Origin: Paracoccaceae bacterium
GTDB lineage: Bacteria; Pseudomonadota; Alphaproteobacteria; Rhodobacterales; Rhodobacteraceae
Length of the DNA: 9,370 nucleotides
NCBI GenBank assembly: GCA_015487335.1
Contig: WFPZ01000144.1
Coordinates: forward strand, 1 to 9,370
Direction of reading: 5' to 3'
Position numbers and translations under genes: made by a program
The notes under the pieces: model-generated
The model's database searches: none
What the model was told of the DNA's origin: nothing
Seen by the model: only the letters and a program-made list of their open reading frames with translations
Shown here: positions 1 to 5,787 of the stretch, piece after piece
How positions within the stretch are numbered: position 1 is the first letter of the stretch
How the letters are laid out: the number at the start of each line of letters is the position of its first letter

Positions 1-126
1 CTCATGGCCGCGCGCGCGCATGTAGCGGGCGAAGAGATCGGCCGGCAGCTGGCTGCCCACCAGGTTTCCGAGGTGCTTGATGCCGTTGATGTAGGGAATT
101 GCCGAGGTGATGAGAATCCGCGCCAT
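1..126 (-). CDS. metG: methionyl-tRNA synthetase, N-terminal fragment
   Basis: Only the first 42 codons are present; the gene runs off the left edge. The minus-strand translation begins MARILITSAIPYINGIKHLG and continues through NLVGSQLPADLFARYMRARG. This is the characteristic start of class I methionyl-tRNA synthetase, including the HLGN form of the HIGH ATP-binding signature at residues 18-21. The enzyme charges initiator and elongator tRNA-Met in the cytoplasm. The ATG at 126-124 is the natural start because the conserved N-terminus begins there. The Shine-Dalgarno match upstream is weak. The gene is divergent from the DsrE-like gene across about 195 bp. The KMSKS motif, anticodon-binding domain and C-terminus lie outside the window, so intactness cannot be judged. 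Confidence 0.93.
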   Translation of the reverse strand, partial: MARILITSAIPYINGIKHLGNLVGSQLPADLFARYMRARGHE

Positions 127-158
127 GAGTTCCGTCCGGTCCTGTTTCCGGGGCTCTT

Positions 159-177
159 TAGCCCATGGCGCGGGCTA
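159..177 (-). promoter_or_regulatory. small inverted repeat in the metG leader region
   Basis: TAGCCC (159-164) and GGGCTA (172-177) form a perfect 6-bp stem with a 7-nt loop, 33 bp upstream of the metG start. It could be a hairpin in the metG mRNA leader or a binding site. It has no T-tract in either direction and matches no T-box or riboswitch that I recognise. The rest of the 127-321 intergenic region holds only a weak promoter candidate and the ribosome binding site of the rightward gene. Confidence 0.2.
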
Positions 178-250
178 GGGCTAGCGGTGTGCGGCCCCGT
201 CGGGCGAATTCATGTCGCCGTGCGCGCGCAGACACCGGGTGAAAAAACTT

Positions 251-278
251 TTGGAAAAGGACGGAATTCGATTATCGT
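251..278 (+). promoter_or_regulatory. candidate sigma70 promoter for the DsrE-like gene
   Basis: TTGGAA (251-256) and TATCGT (273-278) are spaced 16 bp apart, and each matches 4 of 6 consensus positions. A transcript from here would have a leader of roughly 35-40 nt before the ATG at 322. The stretch is locally AT-rich compared with its surroundings. This is only a match by eye. Confidence 0.25.
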
Positions 279-321
279 GCCCTCACAAAAACGTGAACGC
301 AAAAACCAACGGGAGGAACGG

Positions 322-759
322 ATGAAGAGAGTCGCATTTGCCCTGGTGGCCATTTTGATGCTGATCCCGGCGGCGGCATTTGCCGAAGGGGAAGGGAAAC
401 ATGTGGCATTTCATGTGGATGAGAACGATCCCAAGCTGATGAACCTGACGCTCAACAATGTCAGGAACGTCACCGCCTATTACGAGGCGCAGGGCATCCC
501 GGTATATATCGAGGTGGTGGCCTATGGTCCCGGCCTGAACATGCTGATCGATGGCAAGAGCCCGGTGGCCGACAGGATTTCCGTGATGGGGCTCGAGATG
601 GAAAACGTCACCTTCGCCGCCTGTGCCAACACCATGAACAACATGAAGAAGAAGACCGGCAAGGACGTGGTGTTGCTGGACGAGGCCACCATCGTGCCGT
701 CCGGCGTGGTGCGCCTGATCGAGCTGCAGGAGCAGGGCTGGGCCTATATCCGGCCCTGA
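322..759 (+). CDS. secreted DsrE/DsrF-like family protein
   Basis: 145 aa. Residues 1-21 are a clear Sec signal peptide: MKR, a hydrophobic core, then AAAFA with likely cleavage before EGEGK, so the protein is probably periplasmic. The mature part looks like the DsrE/DsrF (YchN-like) alpha/beta fold: a first strand around KHVAFHV, a middle strand around VYIEVVAYGPGLNML, and a single cysteine, Cys101, in FAACANTMNN at the position where the family usually carries its conserved cysteine. DsrE-like proteins take part in sulfur relay or redox chemistry, but the substrate here is unknown. The start is set by GGGAGG at 311-316, 5 nt before the ATG; the open frame extends upstream to position 4, but that extension does not look coding and would bury the signal peptide. 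The gene stands alone and ends just before a hairpin terminator. Confidence 0.85.
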   Translation: MKRVAFALVAILMLIPAAAFAEGEGKHVAFHVDENDPKLMNLTLNNVRNVTAYYEAQGIPVYIEVVAYGPGLNMLIDGKSPVADRISVMGLEMENVTFAACANTMNNMKKKTGKDVVLLDEATIVPSGVVRLIELQEQGWAYIRP

Positions 760-782
760 TGGCGCATCGTCCTTCGTGCCCG

Positions 783-820
783 AACCGCCCCCCCGATGGC
801 CCGGGTGGGCGGTTTCATTC
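783..820 (+). terminator. intrinsic terminator after the DsrE-like gene
   Basis: AACCGCCC (783-790) pairs perfectly with GGGCGGTT (807-814) across a GC-rich 16-nt loop, followed by a short T-rich tail (TTCATTC). It lies 24 nt past the DsrE-like stop and abuts the stop codon of the convergent NUDIX gene. On the minus strand there is no T-tract, so termination of the NUDIX transcript here is less certain. Confidence 0.6.
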
Positions 821-1537
821 GCCCGACCGGCCGCTTCCCGGCACGTGCCGCTCCAGCGGGCTTTTCCCGCCGAGGCGCTCGAACAGGCTGCGCTCGTCGG
901 AGTTGTTGAAGAACGGCACCGCCTCGGGCGGGCCGATGCGGGGCAGGGCGGCGGCCACCTCGGCCAGCACCACCTCGGTGATGAAGGGCAGGTCGAAGTT
1001 GCGGGCCTCCTCCAGCGGGATCCACTGCATCTGCGACAGCTCGTCCGTGGCGCGCGAGAAATCGTCCGGGTCGCCCGCCAGCGCTGATGCGTCGGCCAGG
1101 AAGAAGCGCGCATCGAAGCGGCGCGGCCGGCCCGGGGGGGTGATCGCCCGGAACACGTAGTGCAGCCCGGCGGCCGAGGGCAGATGGCCGGTGGCGGCGA
1201 AGCTTTGCCATTGCGGCGGCGGCGGGGCCGGCCAGCGCCCCGGCGCGCCGAAGATCAGCCCGGCCTCCTCCCACAGCTCGCGGATGGCCGCTGCCGCCAG
1301 CACGCGGGCTGTCTCCGGCCCGCCCCCCTCGCACAGGCGCGTGTGGCAGGGCTCGGCCAGCGGCTCGGCCAGCGGCACCTCCGCATCGGCCGCATCCACC
1401 GCGCCGCCGGGAAAGACGAACTTGTTGGGCATGAAGGCCGCCTTCGCCCCCCGCCGGCCCATGAGCACCATCGGCCGGCTGGCCGGGTCGCGCAGCACGA
1501 TGACGGTGGCGGCGTCGCGTATGGTGTTGCTGTTCAT
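815..1537 (-). CDS. NUDIX hydrolase with an interrupted Nudix box
   Basis: 240 aa, cytoplasmic. Nudix enzymes cleave nucleoside diphosphates linked to another group X, using a divalent metal held by the Nudix helix. Here the helix reads AIRELWEEAGLIF, with R86-E87 and E90-E91, matching the REUXEEXGU core. The glycine-containing start of the motif (FPGGAVD, residues 42-48) lies far upstream, leaving an insertion of roughly 25-30 residues between the two halves. Interrupted Nudix boxes are known in the CoA-diphosphatase-related NUDT7/NUDT19 type, so a CoA or acyl-CoA substrate is possible but unproven. The start is supported by AGGAG at 1545-1549 on the minus strand, 7 nt from the ATG. It is downstream of the DUF983 gene with a 30-nt gap, so co-transcription is likely. 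The C-terminal region (about 175-230) is FNN/DER-rich and not otherwise recognised. Confidence 0.88.
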   Translation of the reverse strand: MNSNTIRDAATVIVLRDPASRPMVLMGRRGAKAAFMPNKFVFPGGAVDAADAEVPLAEPLAEPCHTRLCEGGGPETARVLAAAAIRELWEEAGLIFGAPGRWPAPPPPQWQSFAATGHLPSAAGLHYVFRAITPPGRPRRFDARFFLADASALAGDPDDFSRATDELSQMQWIPLEEARNFDLPFITEVVLAEVAAALPRIGPPEAVPFFNNSDERSLFERLGGKSPLERHVPGSGRSGE

Positions 1538-1567
1538 CGGCCCGCTCCTGATACCGGGCCGGCGCCT

Positions 1568-1993
1568 TCAGGTGGTCTCGCCGCCGAACCCGTGCATTTT
1601 TCTGGCCCACTGGAAGGCGATGATCATGCCCTTGAGCCTTGGCAGGAGATACAGCGCCACCGCCACGCTGCCAACCGAGAAGAGGGTGGCCAGCACCATC
1701 GGATCGGGGCTGAAGCGGATATAAGCCACCCCAAGCAGCGGCACCATGACGAAACCGACGATCAGGACCGAGAGATAGGCCGGGCCGTCGTCGGCACGGT
1801 GATGGTGCAGTTTCTCGCCGCAGACGGGGCACTCGTCACGCACCTTGAGATAGCCCTTCATCATCGAGCCGGAGCCGCAGGCAGGGCAGCGCCGCCGCCA
1901 GCCGCGCAGAACCGCGGCGCGGAGGTCGCGCTCTTCCTCGCACGGGGAAATGGCCATCCCCGGCACATCTGTCAGTTCGCTCTGGTGGGTCAT
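1568..1993 (-). CDS. DUF983 family membrane protein
   Basis: 141 aa. The N-terminal half carries two zinc-ribbon-like CPxC motifs, CPAC at 36-39 and CPVC at 55-58, separated by a basic stretch and followed by KLHHHRADDGPAY. This is the typical DUF983 layout. Two hydrophobic helices follow, at about 72-92 and 97-117, then a short basic tail. The protein is probably an inner-membrane protein with a cytoplasmic metal-binding head; its function is unknown. The family is widespread in alphaproteobacteria and often sits next to NUDIX genes, as here. The start ATG at 1993-1991 is preceded by GGGAG (2000-2004, minus strand) with a 6-nt spacer. The same frame stays open upstream to about 2848, but that extension is arginine/proline-rich antisense of the EF-hand gene and is not coding. 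Confidence 0.88.
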   Translation of the reverse strand: MTHQSELTDVPGMAISPCEEERDLRAAVLRGWRRRCPACGSGSMMKGYLKVRDECPVCGEKLHHHRADDGPAYLSVLIVGFVMVPLLGVAYIRFSPDPMVLATLFSVGSVAVALYLLPRLKGMIIAFQWARKMHGFGGETT

Positions 1994-2064
1994 GAGGCGC
2001 TCCCGGCCTGGTTGCGGGAACAATCTAGCCCCTGAACCCTGCAGAAAAAGGGCACGAATCGTCC

Positions 2065-2091
2065 TTGCGGCGGGATGTCGCAAAGATTGCG
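2065..2091. promoter_or_regulatory. three TTGCG/CGCAA half-sites between divergent genes
   Basis: TTGCG (2065-2069), CGCAA (2079-2083) and TTGCG (2087-2091) form two overlapping inverted repeats: TTGCG-N9-CGCAA and CGCAA-N3-TTGCG. They sit in the 192-bp gap between the DUF983 start (1993) and the EF-hand start (2186), where an operator would be plausible. No regulator is recognised from the motif. The rest of the gap holds only the two ribosome binding sites and no convincing promoter pair. Confidence 0.25.
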
Positions 2092-2185
2092 CCGGGTCCG
2101 GCCTGCCCGCGACGGAAAGCGCCGCCCCGTCCGTTGAAGGGGAAACAGGCAATTTCGCGCTGTTTGTCACGGGAAAGGATTTCGC

Positions 2186-2707
2186 ATGACACAGGCAGGA
2201 TGGTTCGGAACATTCGTGCTGGCGGGCATTGCCGCGGCGGTGCTGCCGGGGCTGGCGGCGGCCCGGGGGCCGGCCGGGCCCGGCGCTTTCGGGCTTCGCG
2301 CCGATCCGCCCTCGTTCGAGACGCTGGACGCCGATGGCGACGGCAAGGTCACCATCGCCGAGTTTCGCGCCCATGCGGAAGCGGGCCTTGCCGAGGCCGA
2401 CGCGGACGGGGACGGGCTGCTCACGGCGCAGGAGCTGGCGGCGCGGGCCGAGGCCCGGGCGGCGCAGCGGATCGCGGCGATGATCGAGCGGCTGATCCGG
2501 TGGCGCGACACCGACGGCGACGGCGCGCTCAGTGCCGCCGAGCTTTCGGCCGGCATGGGCGAGCGGCTGTTTGCCCGGGCGGATGCCAACCGCGACGGGG
2601 TGATCACCGCCGAAGAGTTCGAGGCCGCCCAGGGCCGGCGCGAAAAGCCCGCCGCGGGCCGCCGGGGCAAGGGCTTCGGGCAGGGCGCGCCGGGCCAGGG
2701 GGGCTGA
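2186..2707 (+). CDS. secreted four-EF-hand calcium-binding protein
   Basis: 173 aa. A hydrophobic N-terminus (about 5-27, ending GLAAA) looks like a signal peptide or anchor, although its first residues MTQAGW carry no positive charge, which is unusual. Four canonical 12-residue EF loops follow: residues 48-59 (DADGDGKVTIAE), 72-83 (DADGDGLLTAQE), 108-119 (DTDGDGALSAAE) and 133-144 (DANRDGVITAEE). All have Asp at position 1 and Glu at position 12, so all should bind calcium, probably as two pairs. The tail after 150 is basic and Gly-rich low complexity. AGGA at 2176-2179, 6 nt from the ATG, sets the start. A strong hairpin follows the gene, separating it from the ECF sigma operon, but proximity and shared strand hint at a functional link. 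It could be a calcium buffer, a calcium sensor, or an envelope protein controlled by the neighbouring sigma factor. Confidence 0.9.
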   Translation: MTQAGWFGTFVLAGIAAAVLPGLAAARGPAGPGAFGLRADPPSFETLDADGDGKVTIAEFRAHAEAGLAEADADGDGLLTAQELAARAEARAAQRIAAMIERLIRWRDTDGDGALSAAELSAGMGERLFARADANRDGVITAEEFEAAQGRREKPAAGRRGKGFGQGAPGQGG

Positions 2708-2718
2708 GAAGGCCCGTT

Positions 2719-2749
2719 CGCCGGGGCGGTGCCGCCCCGGCGCGTTTGA
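2719..2749 (+). terminator. GC-rich hairpin terminator after the EF-hand gene
   Basis: CGCCGGGGCG (2719-2728) pairs perfectly with CGCCCCGGCG (2733-2742) around a 4-nt loop, giving a 10-bp very stable stem. The tail CGTTTGAT has only three consecutive Ts, so termination may be partial and some read-through into the sigma gene is possible. The hairpin begins 12 nt after the EF-hand stop. Confidence 0.6.
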
Positions 2750-2783
2750 TCGGTGCGTTGATCCGCGATAGGCAGGCGGGACG

Positions 2784-3368
2784 ATGGAAATGCCCCTCGA
2801 TGCCCTGAACGATGCCTCCGACGAGGCGCTTCTCGTGGCCTTCGGCAACGGCGACAGGGCGGCGGCCCGGGCGCTGACGCTGCGGCTGACGCCGCGGGTG
2901 CTGGGCTATGCGGCGCGGCTGCTGGGCGACCGGGCCGAGGCCGAGGACGTGACCCAGGAGGCCATGCTGCGCCTGTGGCGGATGGCCGGCCAGTGGCGCC
3001 AGGGCGAGGCCCGGGTCACGACCTGGCTCTACCGGGTGGTGACCAACCTGTGCACCGACCGGCTGCGCCGCCGGCGCGGGGTCGGGCTCGACAGTATCGA
3101 GGAACCGGCCGATGATGCGGCCAGCGCCGAGGATGGCCTGGCCCGGGCACAGCGGCTGGCGGCGTTGCAGGAGGCGCTGATGCGACTGCCCGCGCGCCAG
3201 CGCCAGGCGGTGGTGCTGCGGCATGTGGAGGGGCTTTCCAACCCCGAGATCGCCGCGGTGATGGAGGTCAGCGTGGAGGCGGTGGAAAGCCTCACCGCGC
3301 GGGGAAAGCGGGGGCTGGCGAAGGCTCTCGCCGGCCGGCGGGAAGAACTGGGGTATGGCGATGGCTGA
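2784..3368 (+). CDS. ECF-type RNA polymerase sigma factor
   Basis: 194 aa, cytoplasmic; it directs RNA polymerase to its own promoter set. Sigma region 2 spans about 22-97 and includes the AEDVTQEAMLRLW helix (residues 53-65), which contacts core polymerase and the -10 element, then TTWLYRVVTNLCTDRLRRRR. Sigma region 4 spans about 124-182: LPARQRQAVVLRH, then a helix-turn-helix EGLSNPEIAAVMEVSVEAVE, which reads the -35 element. There is no region 3 or region 1.1, as expected for the ECF class. The GCGGG-rich stretch before 2784 is a modest ribosome binding site; a second ATG at 2790 is possible. The next gene starts inside its last 14 nt, indicating translational coupling to a probable anti-sigma factor. 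The organisation resembles CnrH (cobalt-nickel ECF), but target genes cannot be inferred from the sequence. Confidence 0.93.
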   Translation: MEMPLDALNDASDEALLVAFGNGDRAAARALTLRLTPRVLGYAARLLGDRAEAEDVTQEAMLRLWRMAGQWRQGEARVTTWLYRVVTNLCTDRLRRRRGVGLDSIEEPADDAASAEDGLARAQRLAALQEALMRLPARQRQAVVLRHVEGLSNPEIAAVMEVSVEAVESLTARGKRGLAKALAGRREELGYGDG

Positions 3369-3750
3369 CGGGAAGCGCCTGAACGACGAAGAGCTCGAGA
3401 AGCTGCTGGCGGAGGCCGGGCGCGAGGCGCCGCTGCCCTCGGGGCAGCTGCTGGAGCGCATCATGGCCGATGCCGAAGCGGTGGCGGCGCGGGCAGAGGC
3501 GCCGGCGCCCCCCTCCGTGCCGCCGGCCGCGCGGCACGGGGGGCGGGCAGGGCGGCTTCTGGCGGCGCTTGGCGGCTGGCCGGCGCTGGCGGGGCTGGCC
3601 ACGGCCGCCGTGGCCGGGGTGTGGCTGGGCCTTGCACCCCCGCCCGGGCTGGAGGCCATCTCCCGGGGTGCGCAGCTGCCGCTGGGCGGCGGCGATTACG
3701 GGGTGGAGGAATTCATGCCGTCACTCGATGACATGCTGACAGAGGGTTAG
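3355..3750 (+). CDS. single-pass membrane protein, probable anti-sigma factor
   Basis: 131 aa; no domain recognised. It has an acidic N-terminal helix (NDEELEKLLAEAGREAPLPS), a second helix with QLLERIMADAEAVAARAEA, a Pro/Ala linker, one hydrophobic segment at about 75-93 (WPALAGLATAAVAGVWLGLA), then about 38 residues including GGGDYGVEEF. With the N-terminus inside, a cytoplasmic part of about 70 residues would be available to bind the sigma factor, and the tail would face the periplasm. There is no zinc-binding HxxxCxxC anti-sigma motif. The gene overlaps the sigma gene by 14 nt and is followed 3 nt later by a CnrX-like periplasmic protein, so a CnrY-like role is the best reading. This rests on position and topology, not homology. 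ATG 3355 is preferred, with GGAAG at 3341-3345; ATG 3361 is an alternative. Confidence 0.78.
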   Translation: MAMADGKRLNDEELEKLLAEAGREAPLPSGQLLERIMADAEAVAARAEAPAPPSVPPAARHGGRAGRLLAALGGWPALAGLATAAVAGVWLGLAPPPGLEAISRGAQLPLGGGDYGVEEFMPSLDDMLTEG

Positions 3751-3753
3751 GCG

Positions 3754-4293
3754 ATGAACGAGACACCGGAAAGCCGCGCCGCGCCGGCCGGGGCAGCCTG
3801 GCCGAGATGGATGAAGATCCTGCTGTTTGCCTCGTTGGCGCTCAACCTGCTGGTGGTGGGGATGGTGGCCGGGGCGGTGCTGCGCGCCGAGATGGGGGGC
3901 GCGGGCGGCCCCGGCCGCGCCGACAGGGCCGACAGGGCCGAACCGGCGGTGATGCGCGAGCTGGGCTACGGCCCCTACCTGCGCGCCCTGACCCCGCAGC
4001 AGCGGCGTGATCTGAGCCGCGCCATCAGGGAGCGCTCGGGCGATCTGCGCGCCAACCGCCGCGAGCTGCGCCGGCAGATGGAGACCCTGCTCGAGGCGCT
4101 GCGTTCCAGCCCCTTCGATGCCGAACTGGTGGCCGGGATCCTCGCGGCCCAGCAGAGAAAACTTTTCGAGCAGCACGAGATCGGTTTGCGGATCCTGCTT
4201 TCGGGGCTCGAGCAGATGAGCGACGAGCAGCGCGCGGCCTATGCCGACCGGCTGGAGCGGGTGCTGCGCACCCCGCCCGGCAAGAGCAGGTAG
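3754..4293 (+). CDS. membrane-anchored periplasmic CnrX/CpxP-like sensor
   Basis: 179 aa. A cytoplasmic N-tail of about 20 residues precedes one transmembrane segment (about 21-43, MKILLFASLALNLLVVGMVA). The periplasmic part from about 50 onward is almost all helix, charged and Arg-rich. It has LTPQQRRDL (79-87) and later FEQHEIGLRILLSGLEQMSDEQRAAY in two pieces, giving the helical-hairpin look of the metal-resistance/CpxP/Spy superfamily annotated as periplasmic heavy-metal sensor. In CnrX, several His, Glu and Met residues bind nickel or cobalt. Here His141 is the only histidine in the periplasmic part and no HxxxM motif is visible, so metal sensing is doubtful; envelope-stress sensing or chaperoning is equally possible. 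GAGG at 3742-3745, 8 nt from the ATG, supports the start. The gene is last in the sigma operon and converges on the pleD-like gene 23 nt away. Confidence 0.82.
   Translation: MNETPESRAAPAGAAWPRWMKILLFASLALNLLVVGMVAGAVLRAEMGGAGGPGRADRADRAEPAVMRELGYGPYLRALTPQQRRDLSRAIRERSGDLRANRRELRRQMETLLEALRSSPFDAELVAGILAAQQRKLFEQHEIGLRILLSGLEQMSDEQRAAYADRLERVLRTPPGKSR
3922..3939 (+). repeat. two tandem copies of a 9-bp unit
   Basis: GACAGGGCC occurs twice head to tail inside the CnrX-like gene, just after its transmembrane segment, and encodes the Arg-Ala-Asp repeat (RADRADRA) of the linker. It is a short in-frame duplication that could vary in copy number without breaking the frame. Confidence 0.6.
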
Positions 4294-4316
4294 CACCTGT
4301 TGTCTTTCATCCGCGC

Positions 4317-5693
4317 TCAGGCCGCCGAGCGGGCGATCGTCACCTGGTTGCGGCCGCCCACCTTGGCCCCCATCAGCGCCCGGTCGGCCCGTTCGAACAC
4401 CTCGCGGGCACGGCTGGAGGGCGTGCGGTTGGGCTGGCTTACCGACAGGCCGACGCTGAGGGTGACATGGATGCCGTCGTCGCGGCCGGGCAGGCGGACG
4501 GGCCGGGCCTCGGTGACCCGGCGCAGCCGTTCGGCCGCCGCATGGGCCTCGGGCAGGCCGGTGTCGGGCATCACCACCAGAAATTCCTCGCCGCCGATCC
4601 GCGCCACCAGATCCTCGGCGCGCAGGTTGTCCTTGAGGCGGCGGGCGATTTCCTTCAGCACCGCGTCGCCGGCCGCGTGGCCGTGCCTGTCGTTGACCGT
4701 CTTGAAGCGGTCGAGATCCAGCACCATCACCGAGAAGGGCTTGCCGGTTTCCTCGGCCCGGCGCGCCACCCGTGCCAGATGCGGCAGGGCATAGCGGCGG
4801 TTGTAGAGGCCGGTCAGCGGGTCCGTCACCGCCAGCTTGAGGCTGTCGTGCAGGGTGTTGCGCAGGCGGTCGGCGCGGGCCTTGCGGGCGATCTGGCGGG
4901 CCACGCGGGCGGCCAGCTCCTGGCTGCCCGGCCCGGCCGGGGCGGTTTCGCTGGCCCCCAGGTCGAGCGCGGCGGCCATGTGCGCGGGTTCGGCCGGGTC
5001 GTGCAGGGTGATGATGCCCGCATGCCGCGTCTCGGCACGGCTGCGCAGCTCGGCCAGCAGGTTGAGCCCCTGCGCCCCGTCGATGGCCAGCACCACCACG
5101 TCGGGGGGCGGGGCGGAGTGGCTGAGGTGGTCGAGCAGATCGTCCGGTGAGACCGTCTGCACCGATCCCCCGACCGCCCCCACGATCGGGGCGGCCCATT
5201 CCTCGGCCAGGCCTGGCGCGGCGGCGACAAGCACCCCGGGCTCTTGCACGAAGGTGGCGGGAGGGTCGTGAAAGCCCAGCTCGGCCGCCGTGTCCGTGCG
5301 CAGCCGCCACTCCCTTTCCTGCCCGCTCAGGCGCAGCAGGCTGCGAATGCGGGCCATGAACAGCTGCCGGTTCATGCCCTTTTCCAGCATCTCCTCGGCG
5401 CCGGCGGCCAGCGCGGCGAGGCGGGCCTCGGGGGTGGCCTGCCCGCACATCACCAGCACCGCGATGTCGGCGGTTTCGGCCTGCGCCTTGAGGCGCTGGC
5501 ACAGCGCCAGCCCGCCCTCGCCGGGCAGGTCGCAGTCGACGATCGCCAGATCGGGCGCACAGTTGCGGGCGGTTTTCAGGGCCTGGGCGGTATCGGTGGC
5601 CTGGACGACATCGTATGATGCCGAACACAGCATCACCTTGAGGGAGATGCGGTTGGTCGCCACGCCGTCGGCTATCAGGATGCGTCCGGGCAT
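4317..5693 (-). CDS. pleD: PleD-like response regulator diguanylate cyclase (REC-REC-GGDEF)
   Basis: 458 aa, close to the 454 of Caulobacter PleD. It makes c-di-GMP from two GTP. REC1 (1-120) has Asp53 as phosphoacceptor and Lys105, at the same numbers as in PleD, but Asp10 is Gly, Thr83 is Cys, and the Pro after the Lys is Gly. REC2 (about 150-270) lacks the phosphoacceptor, as in PleD where this domain is an adaptor. The GGDEF domain (about 285-455) has DPLTGLYNRR, metal-binding Asp326 in VLDLDRFK, GGEEF at 367-371 (active site) and RAED at 358-361 (inhibitory c-di-GMP site), so it should be active and feedback-controlled. The start at 5693 is chosen because MPGRILIAD begins the receiver fold and GAGAGG lies 4 nt upstream; an open extension to 5879 is antisense of the next gene. 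It is divergent from the DUF3572 gene. No divK-like gene lies beside it in this window. Confidence 0.93.
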   Translation of the reverse strand: MPGRILIADGVATNRISLKVMLCSASYDVVQATDTAQALKTARNCAPDLAIVDCDLPGEGGLALCQRLKAQAETADIAVLVMCGQATPEARLAALAAGAEEMLEKGMNRQLFMARIRSLLRLSGQEREWRLRTDTAAELGFHDPPATFVQEPGVLVAAAPGLAEEWAAPIVGAVGGSVQTVSPDDLLDHLSHSAPPPDVVVLAIDGAQGLNLLAELRSRAETRHAGIITLHDPAEPAHMAAALDLGASETAPAGPGSQELAARVARQIARKARADRLRNTLHDSLKLAVTDPLTGLYNRRYALPHLARVARRAEETGKPFSVMVLDLDRFKTVNDRHGHAAGDAVLKEIARRLKDNLRAEDLVARIGGEEFLVVMPDTGLPEAHAAAERLRRVTEARPVRLPGRDDGIHVTLSVGLSVSQPNRTPSSRAREVFERADRALMGAKVGGRNQVTIARSAA

Positions 5694-5741
5694 ATATCCT
5701 CTCGATTTGCACCGAATTCGACTGGTTTTGCTCAGGAAACA

Positions 5742-5770
5742 TTGAGATAGGTTAAGAATTGGTTTCAAAC
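5742..5770. promoter_or_regulatory. AT-rich divergent promoter region with CtrA-like half-site
   Basis: The 94-bp gap between the pleD-like and DUF3572 genes is AT-rich compared with its flanks. It contains TTAA (5752-5755), N7, then TTTC (5763-5766). This is one full and one poor half of the CtrA box TTAA-N7-TTAA; on the minus strand the full half reads TTAACC. TTGAGA (5742-5747) could be a -35 for the rightward gene, but its -10 partner is weak. CtrA control is suggested only by the half-site and by the link of PleD to cell-cycle and motility control. Confidence 0.25.
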
Positions 5771-5787
5771 GGTCCGGAAGTGAGCGC

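Noticed and set aside
4..321. Upstream extension of the DsrE-like open frame to position 4
   Set aside because: It overlaps metG antisense, and the signal peptide and GGGAGG ribosome binding site place the real start at 322.
1160..2035. 291-aa plus-strand open frame across the NUDIX and DUF983 genes
   Set aside because: It is rich in Arg, Ala, Gly and His with no domain pattern, and lies antisense to two genes with clear family motifs and good ribosome binding sites.
2141..2168. ECF-type promoter (GGAAAC plus TGTC) before the EF-hand gene, implying autoregulation by the nearby sigma factor
   Set aside because: The spacing is about 18 bp, longer than the usual 16-17 for ECF promoters, and the transcript would begin almost at the ribosome binding site.
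4314..4331. CGCTC/GAGCG hairpin as a shared terminator of the convergent CnrX-like and pleD-like genes
   Set aside because: Only a 5-bp stem lying within the pleD-like 3' end, with no T-tract on either strand.
3721..5742. 673-aa minus-strand open frame covering pleD and the end of the sigma operon
   Set aside because: It is a different frame from the PleD-like protein, is Arg/Pro/Gly-rich, and contains no recognisable domain; it is a high-GC shadow.
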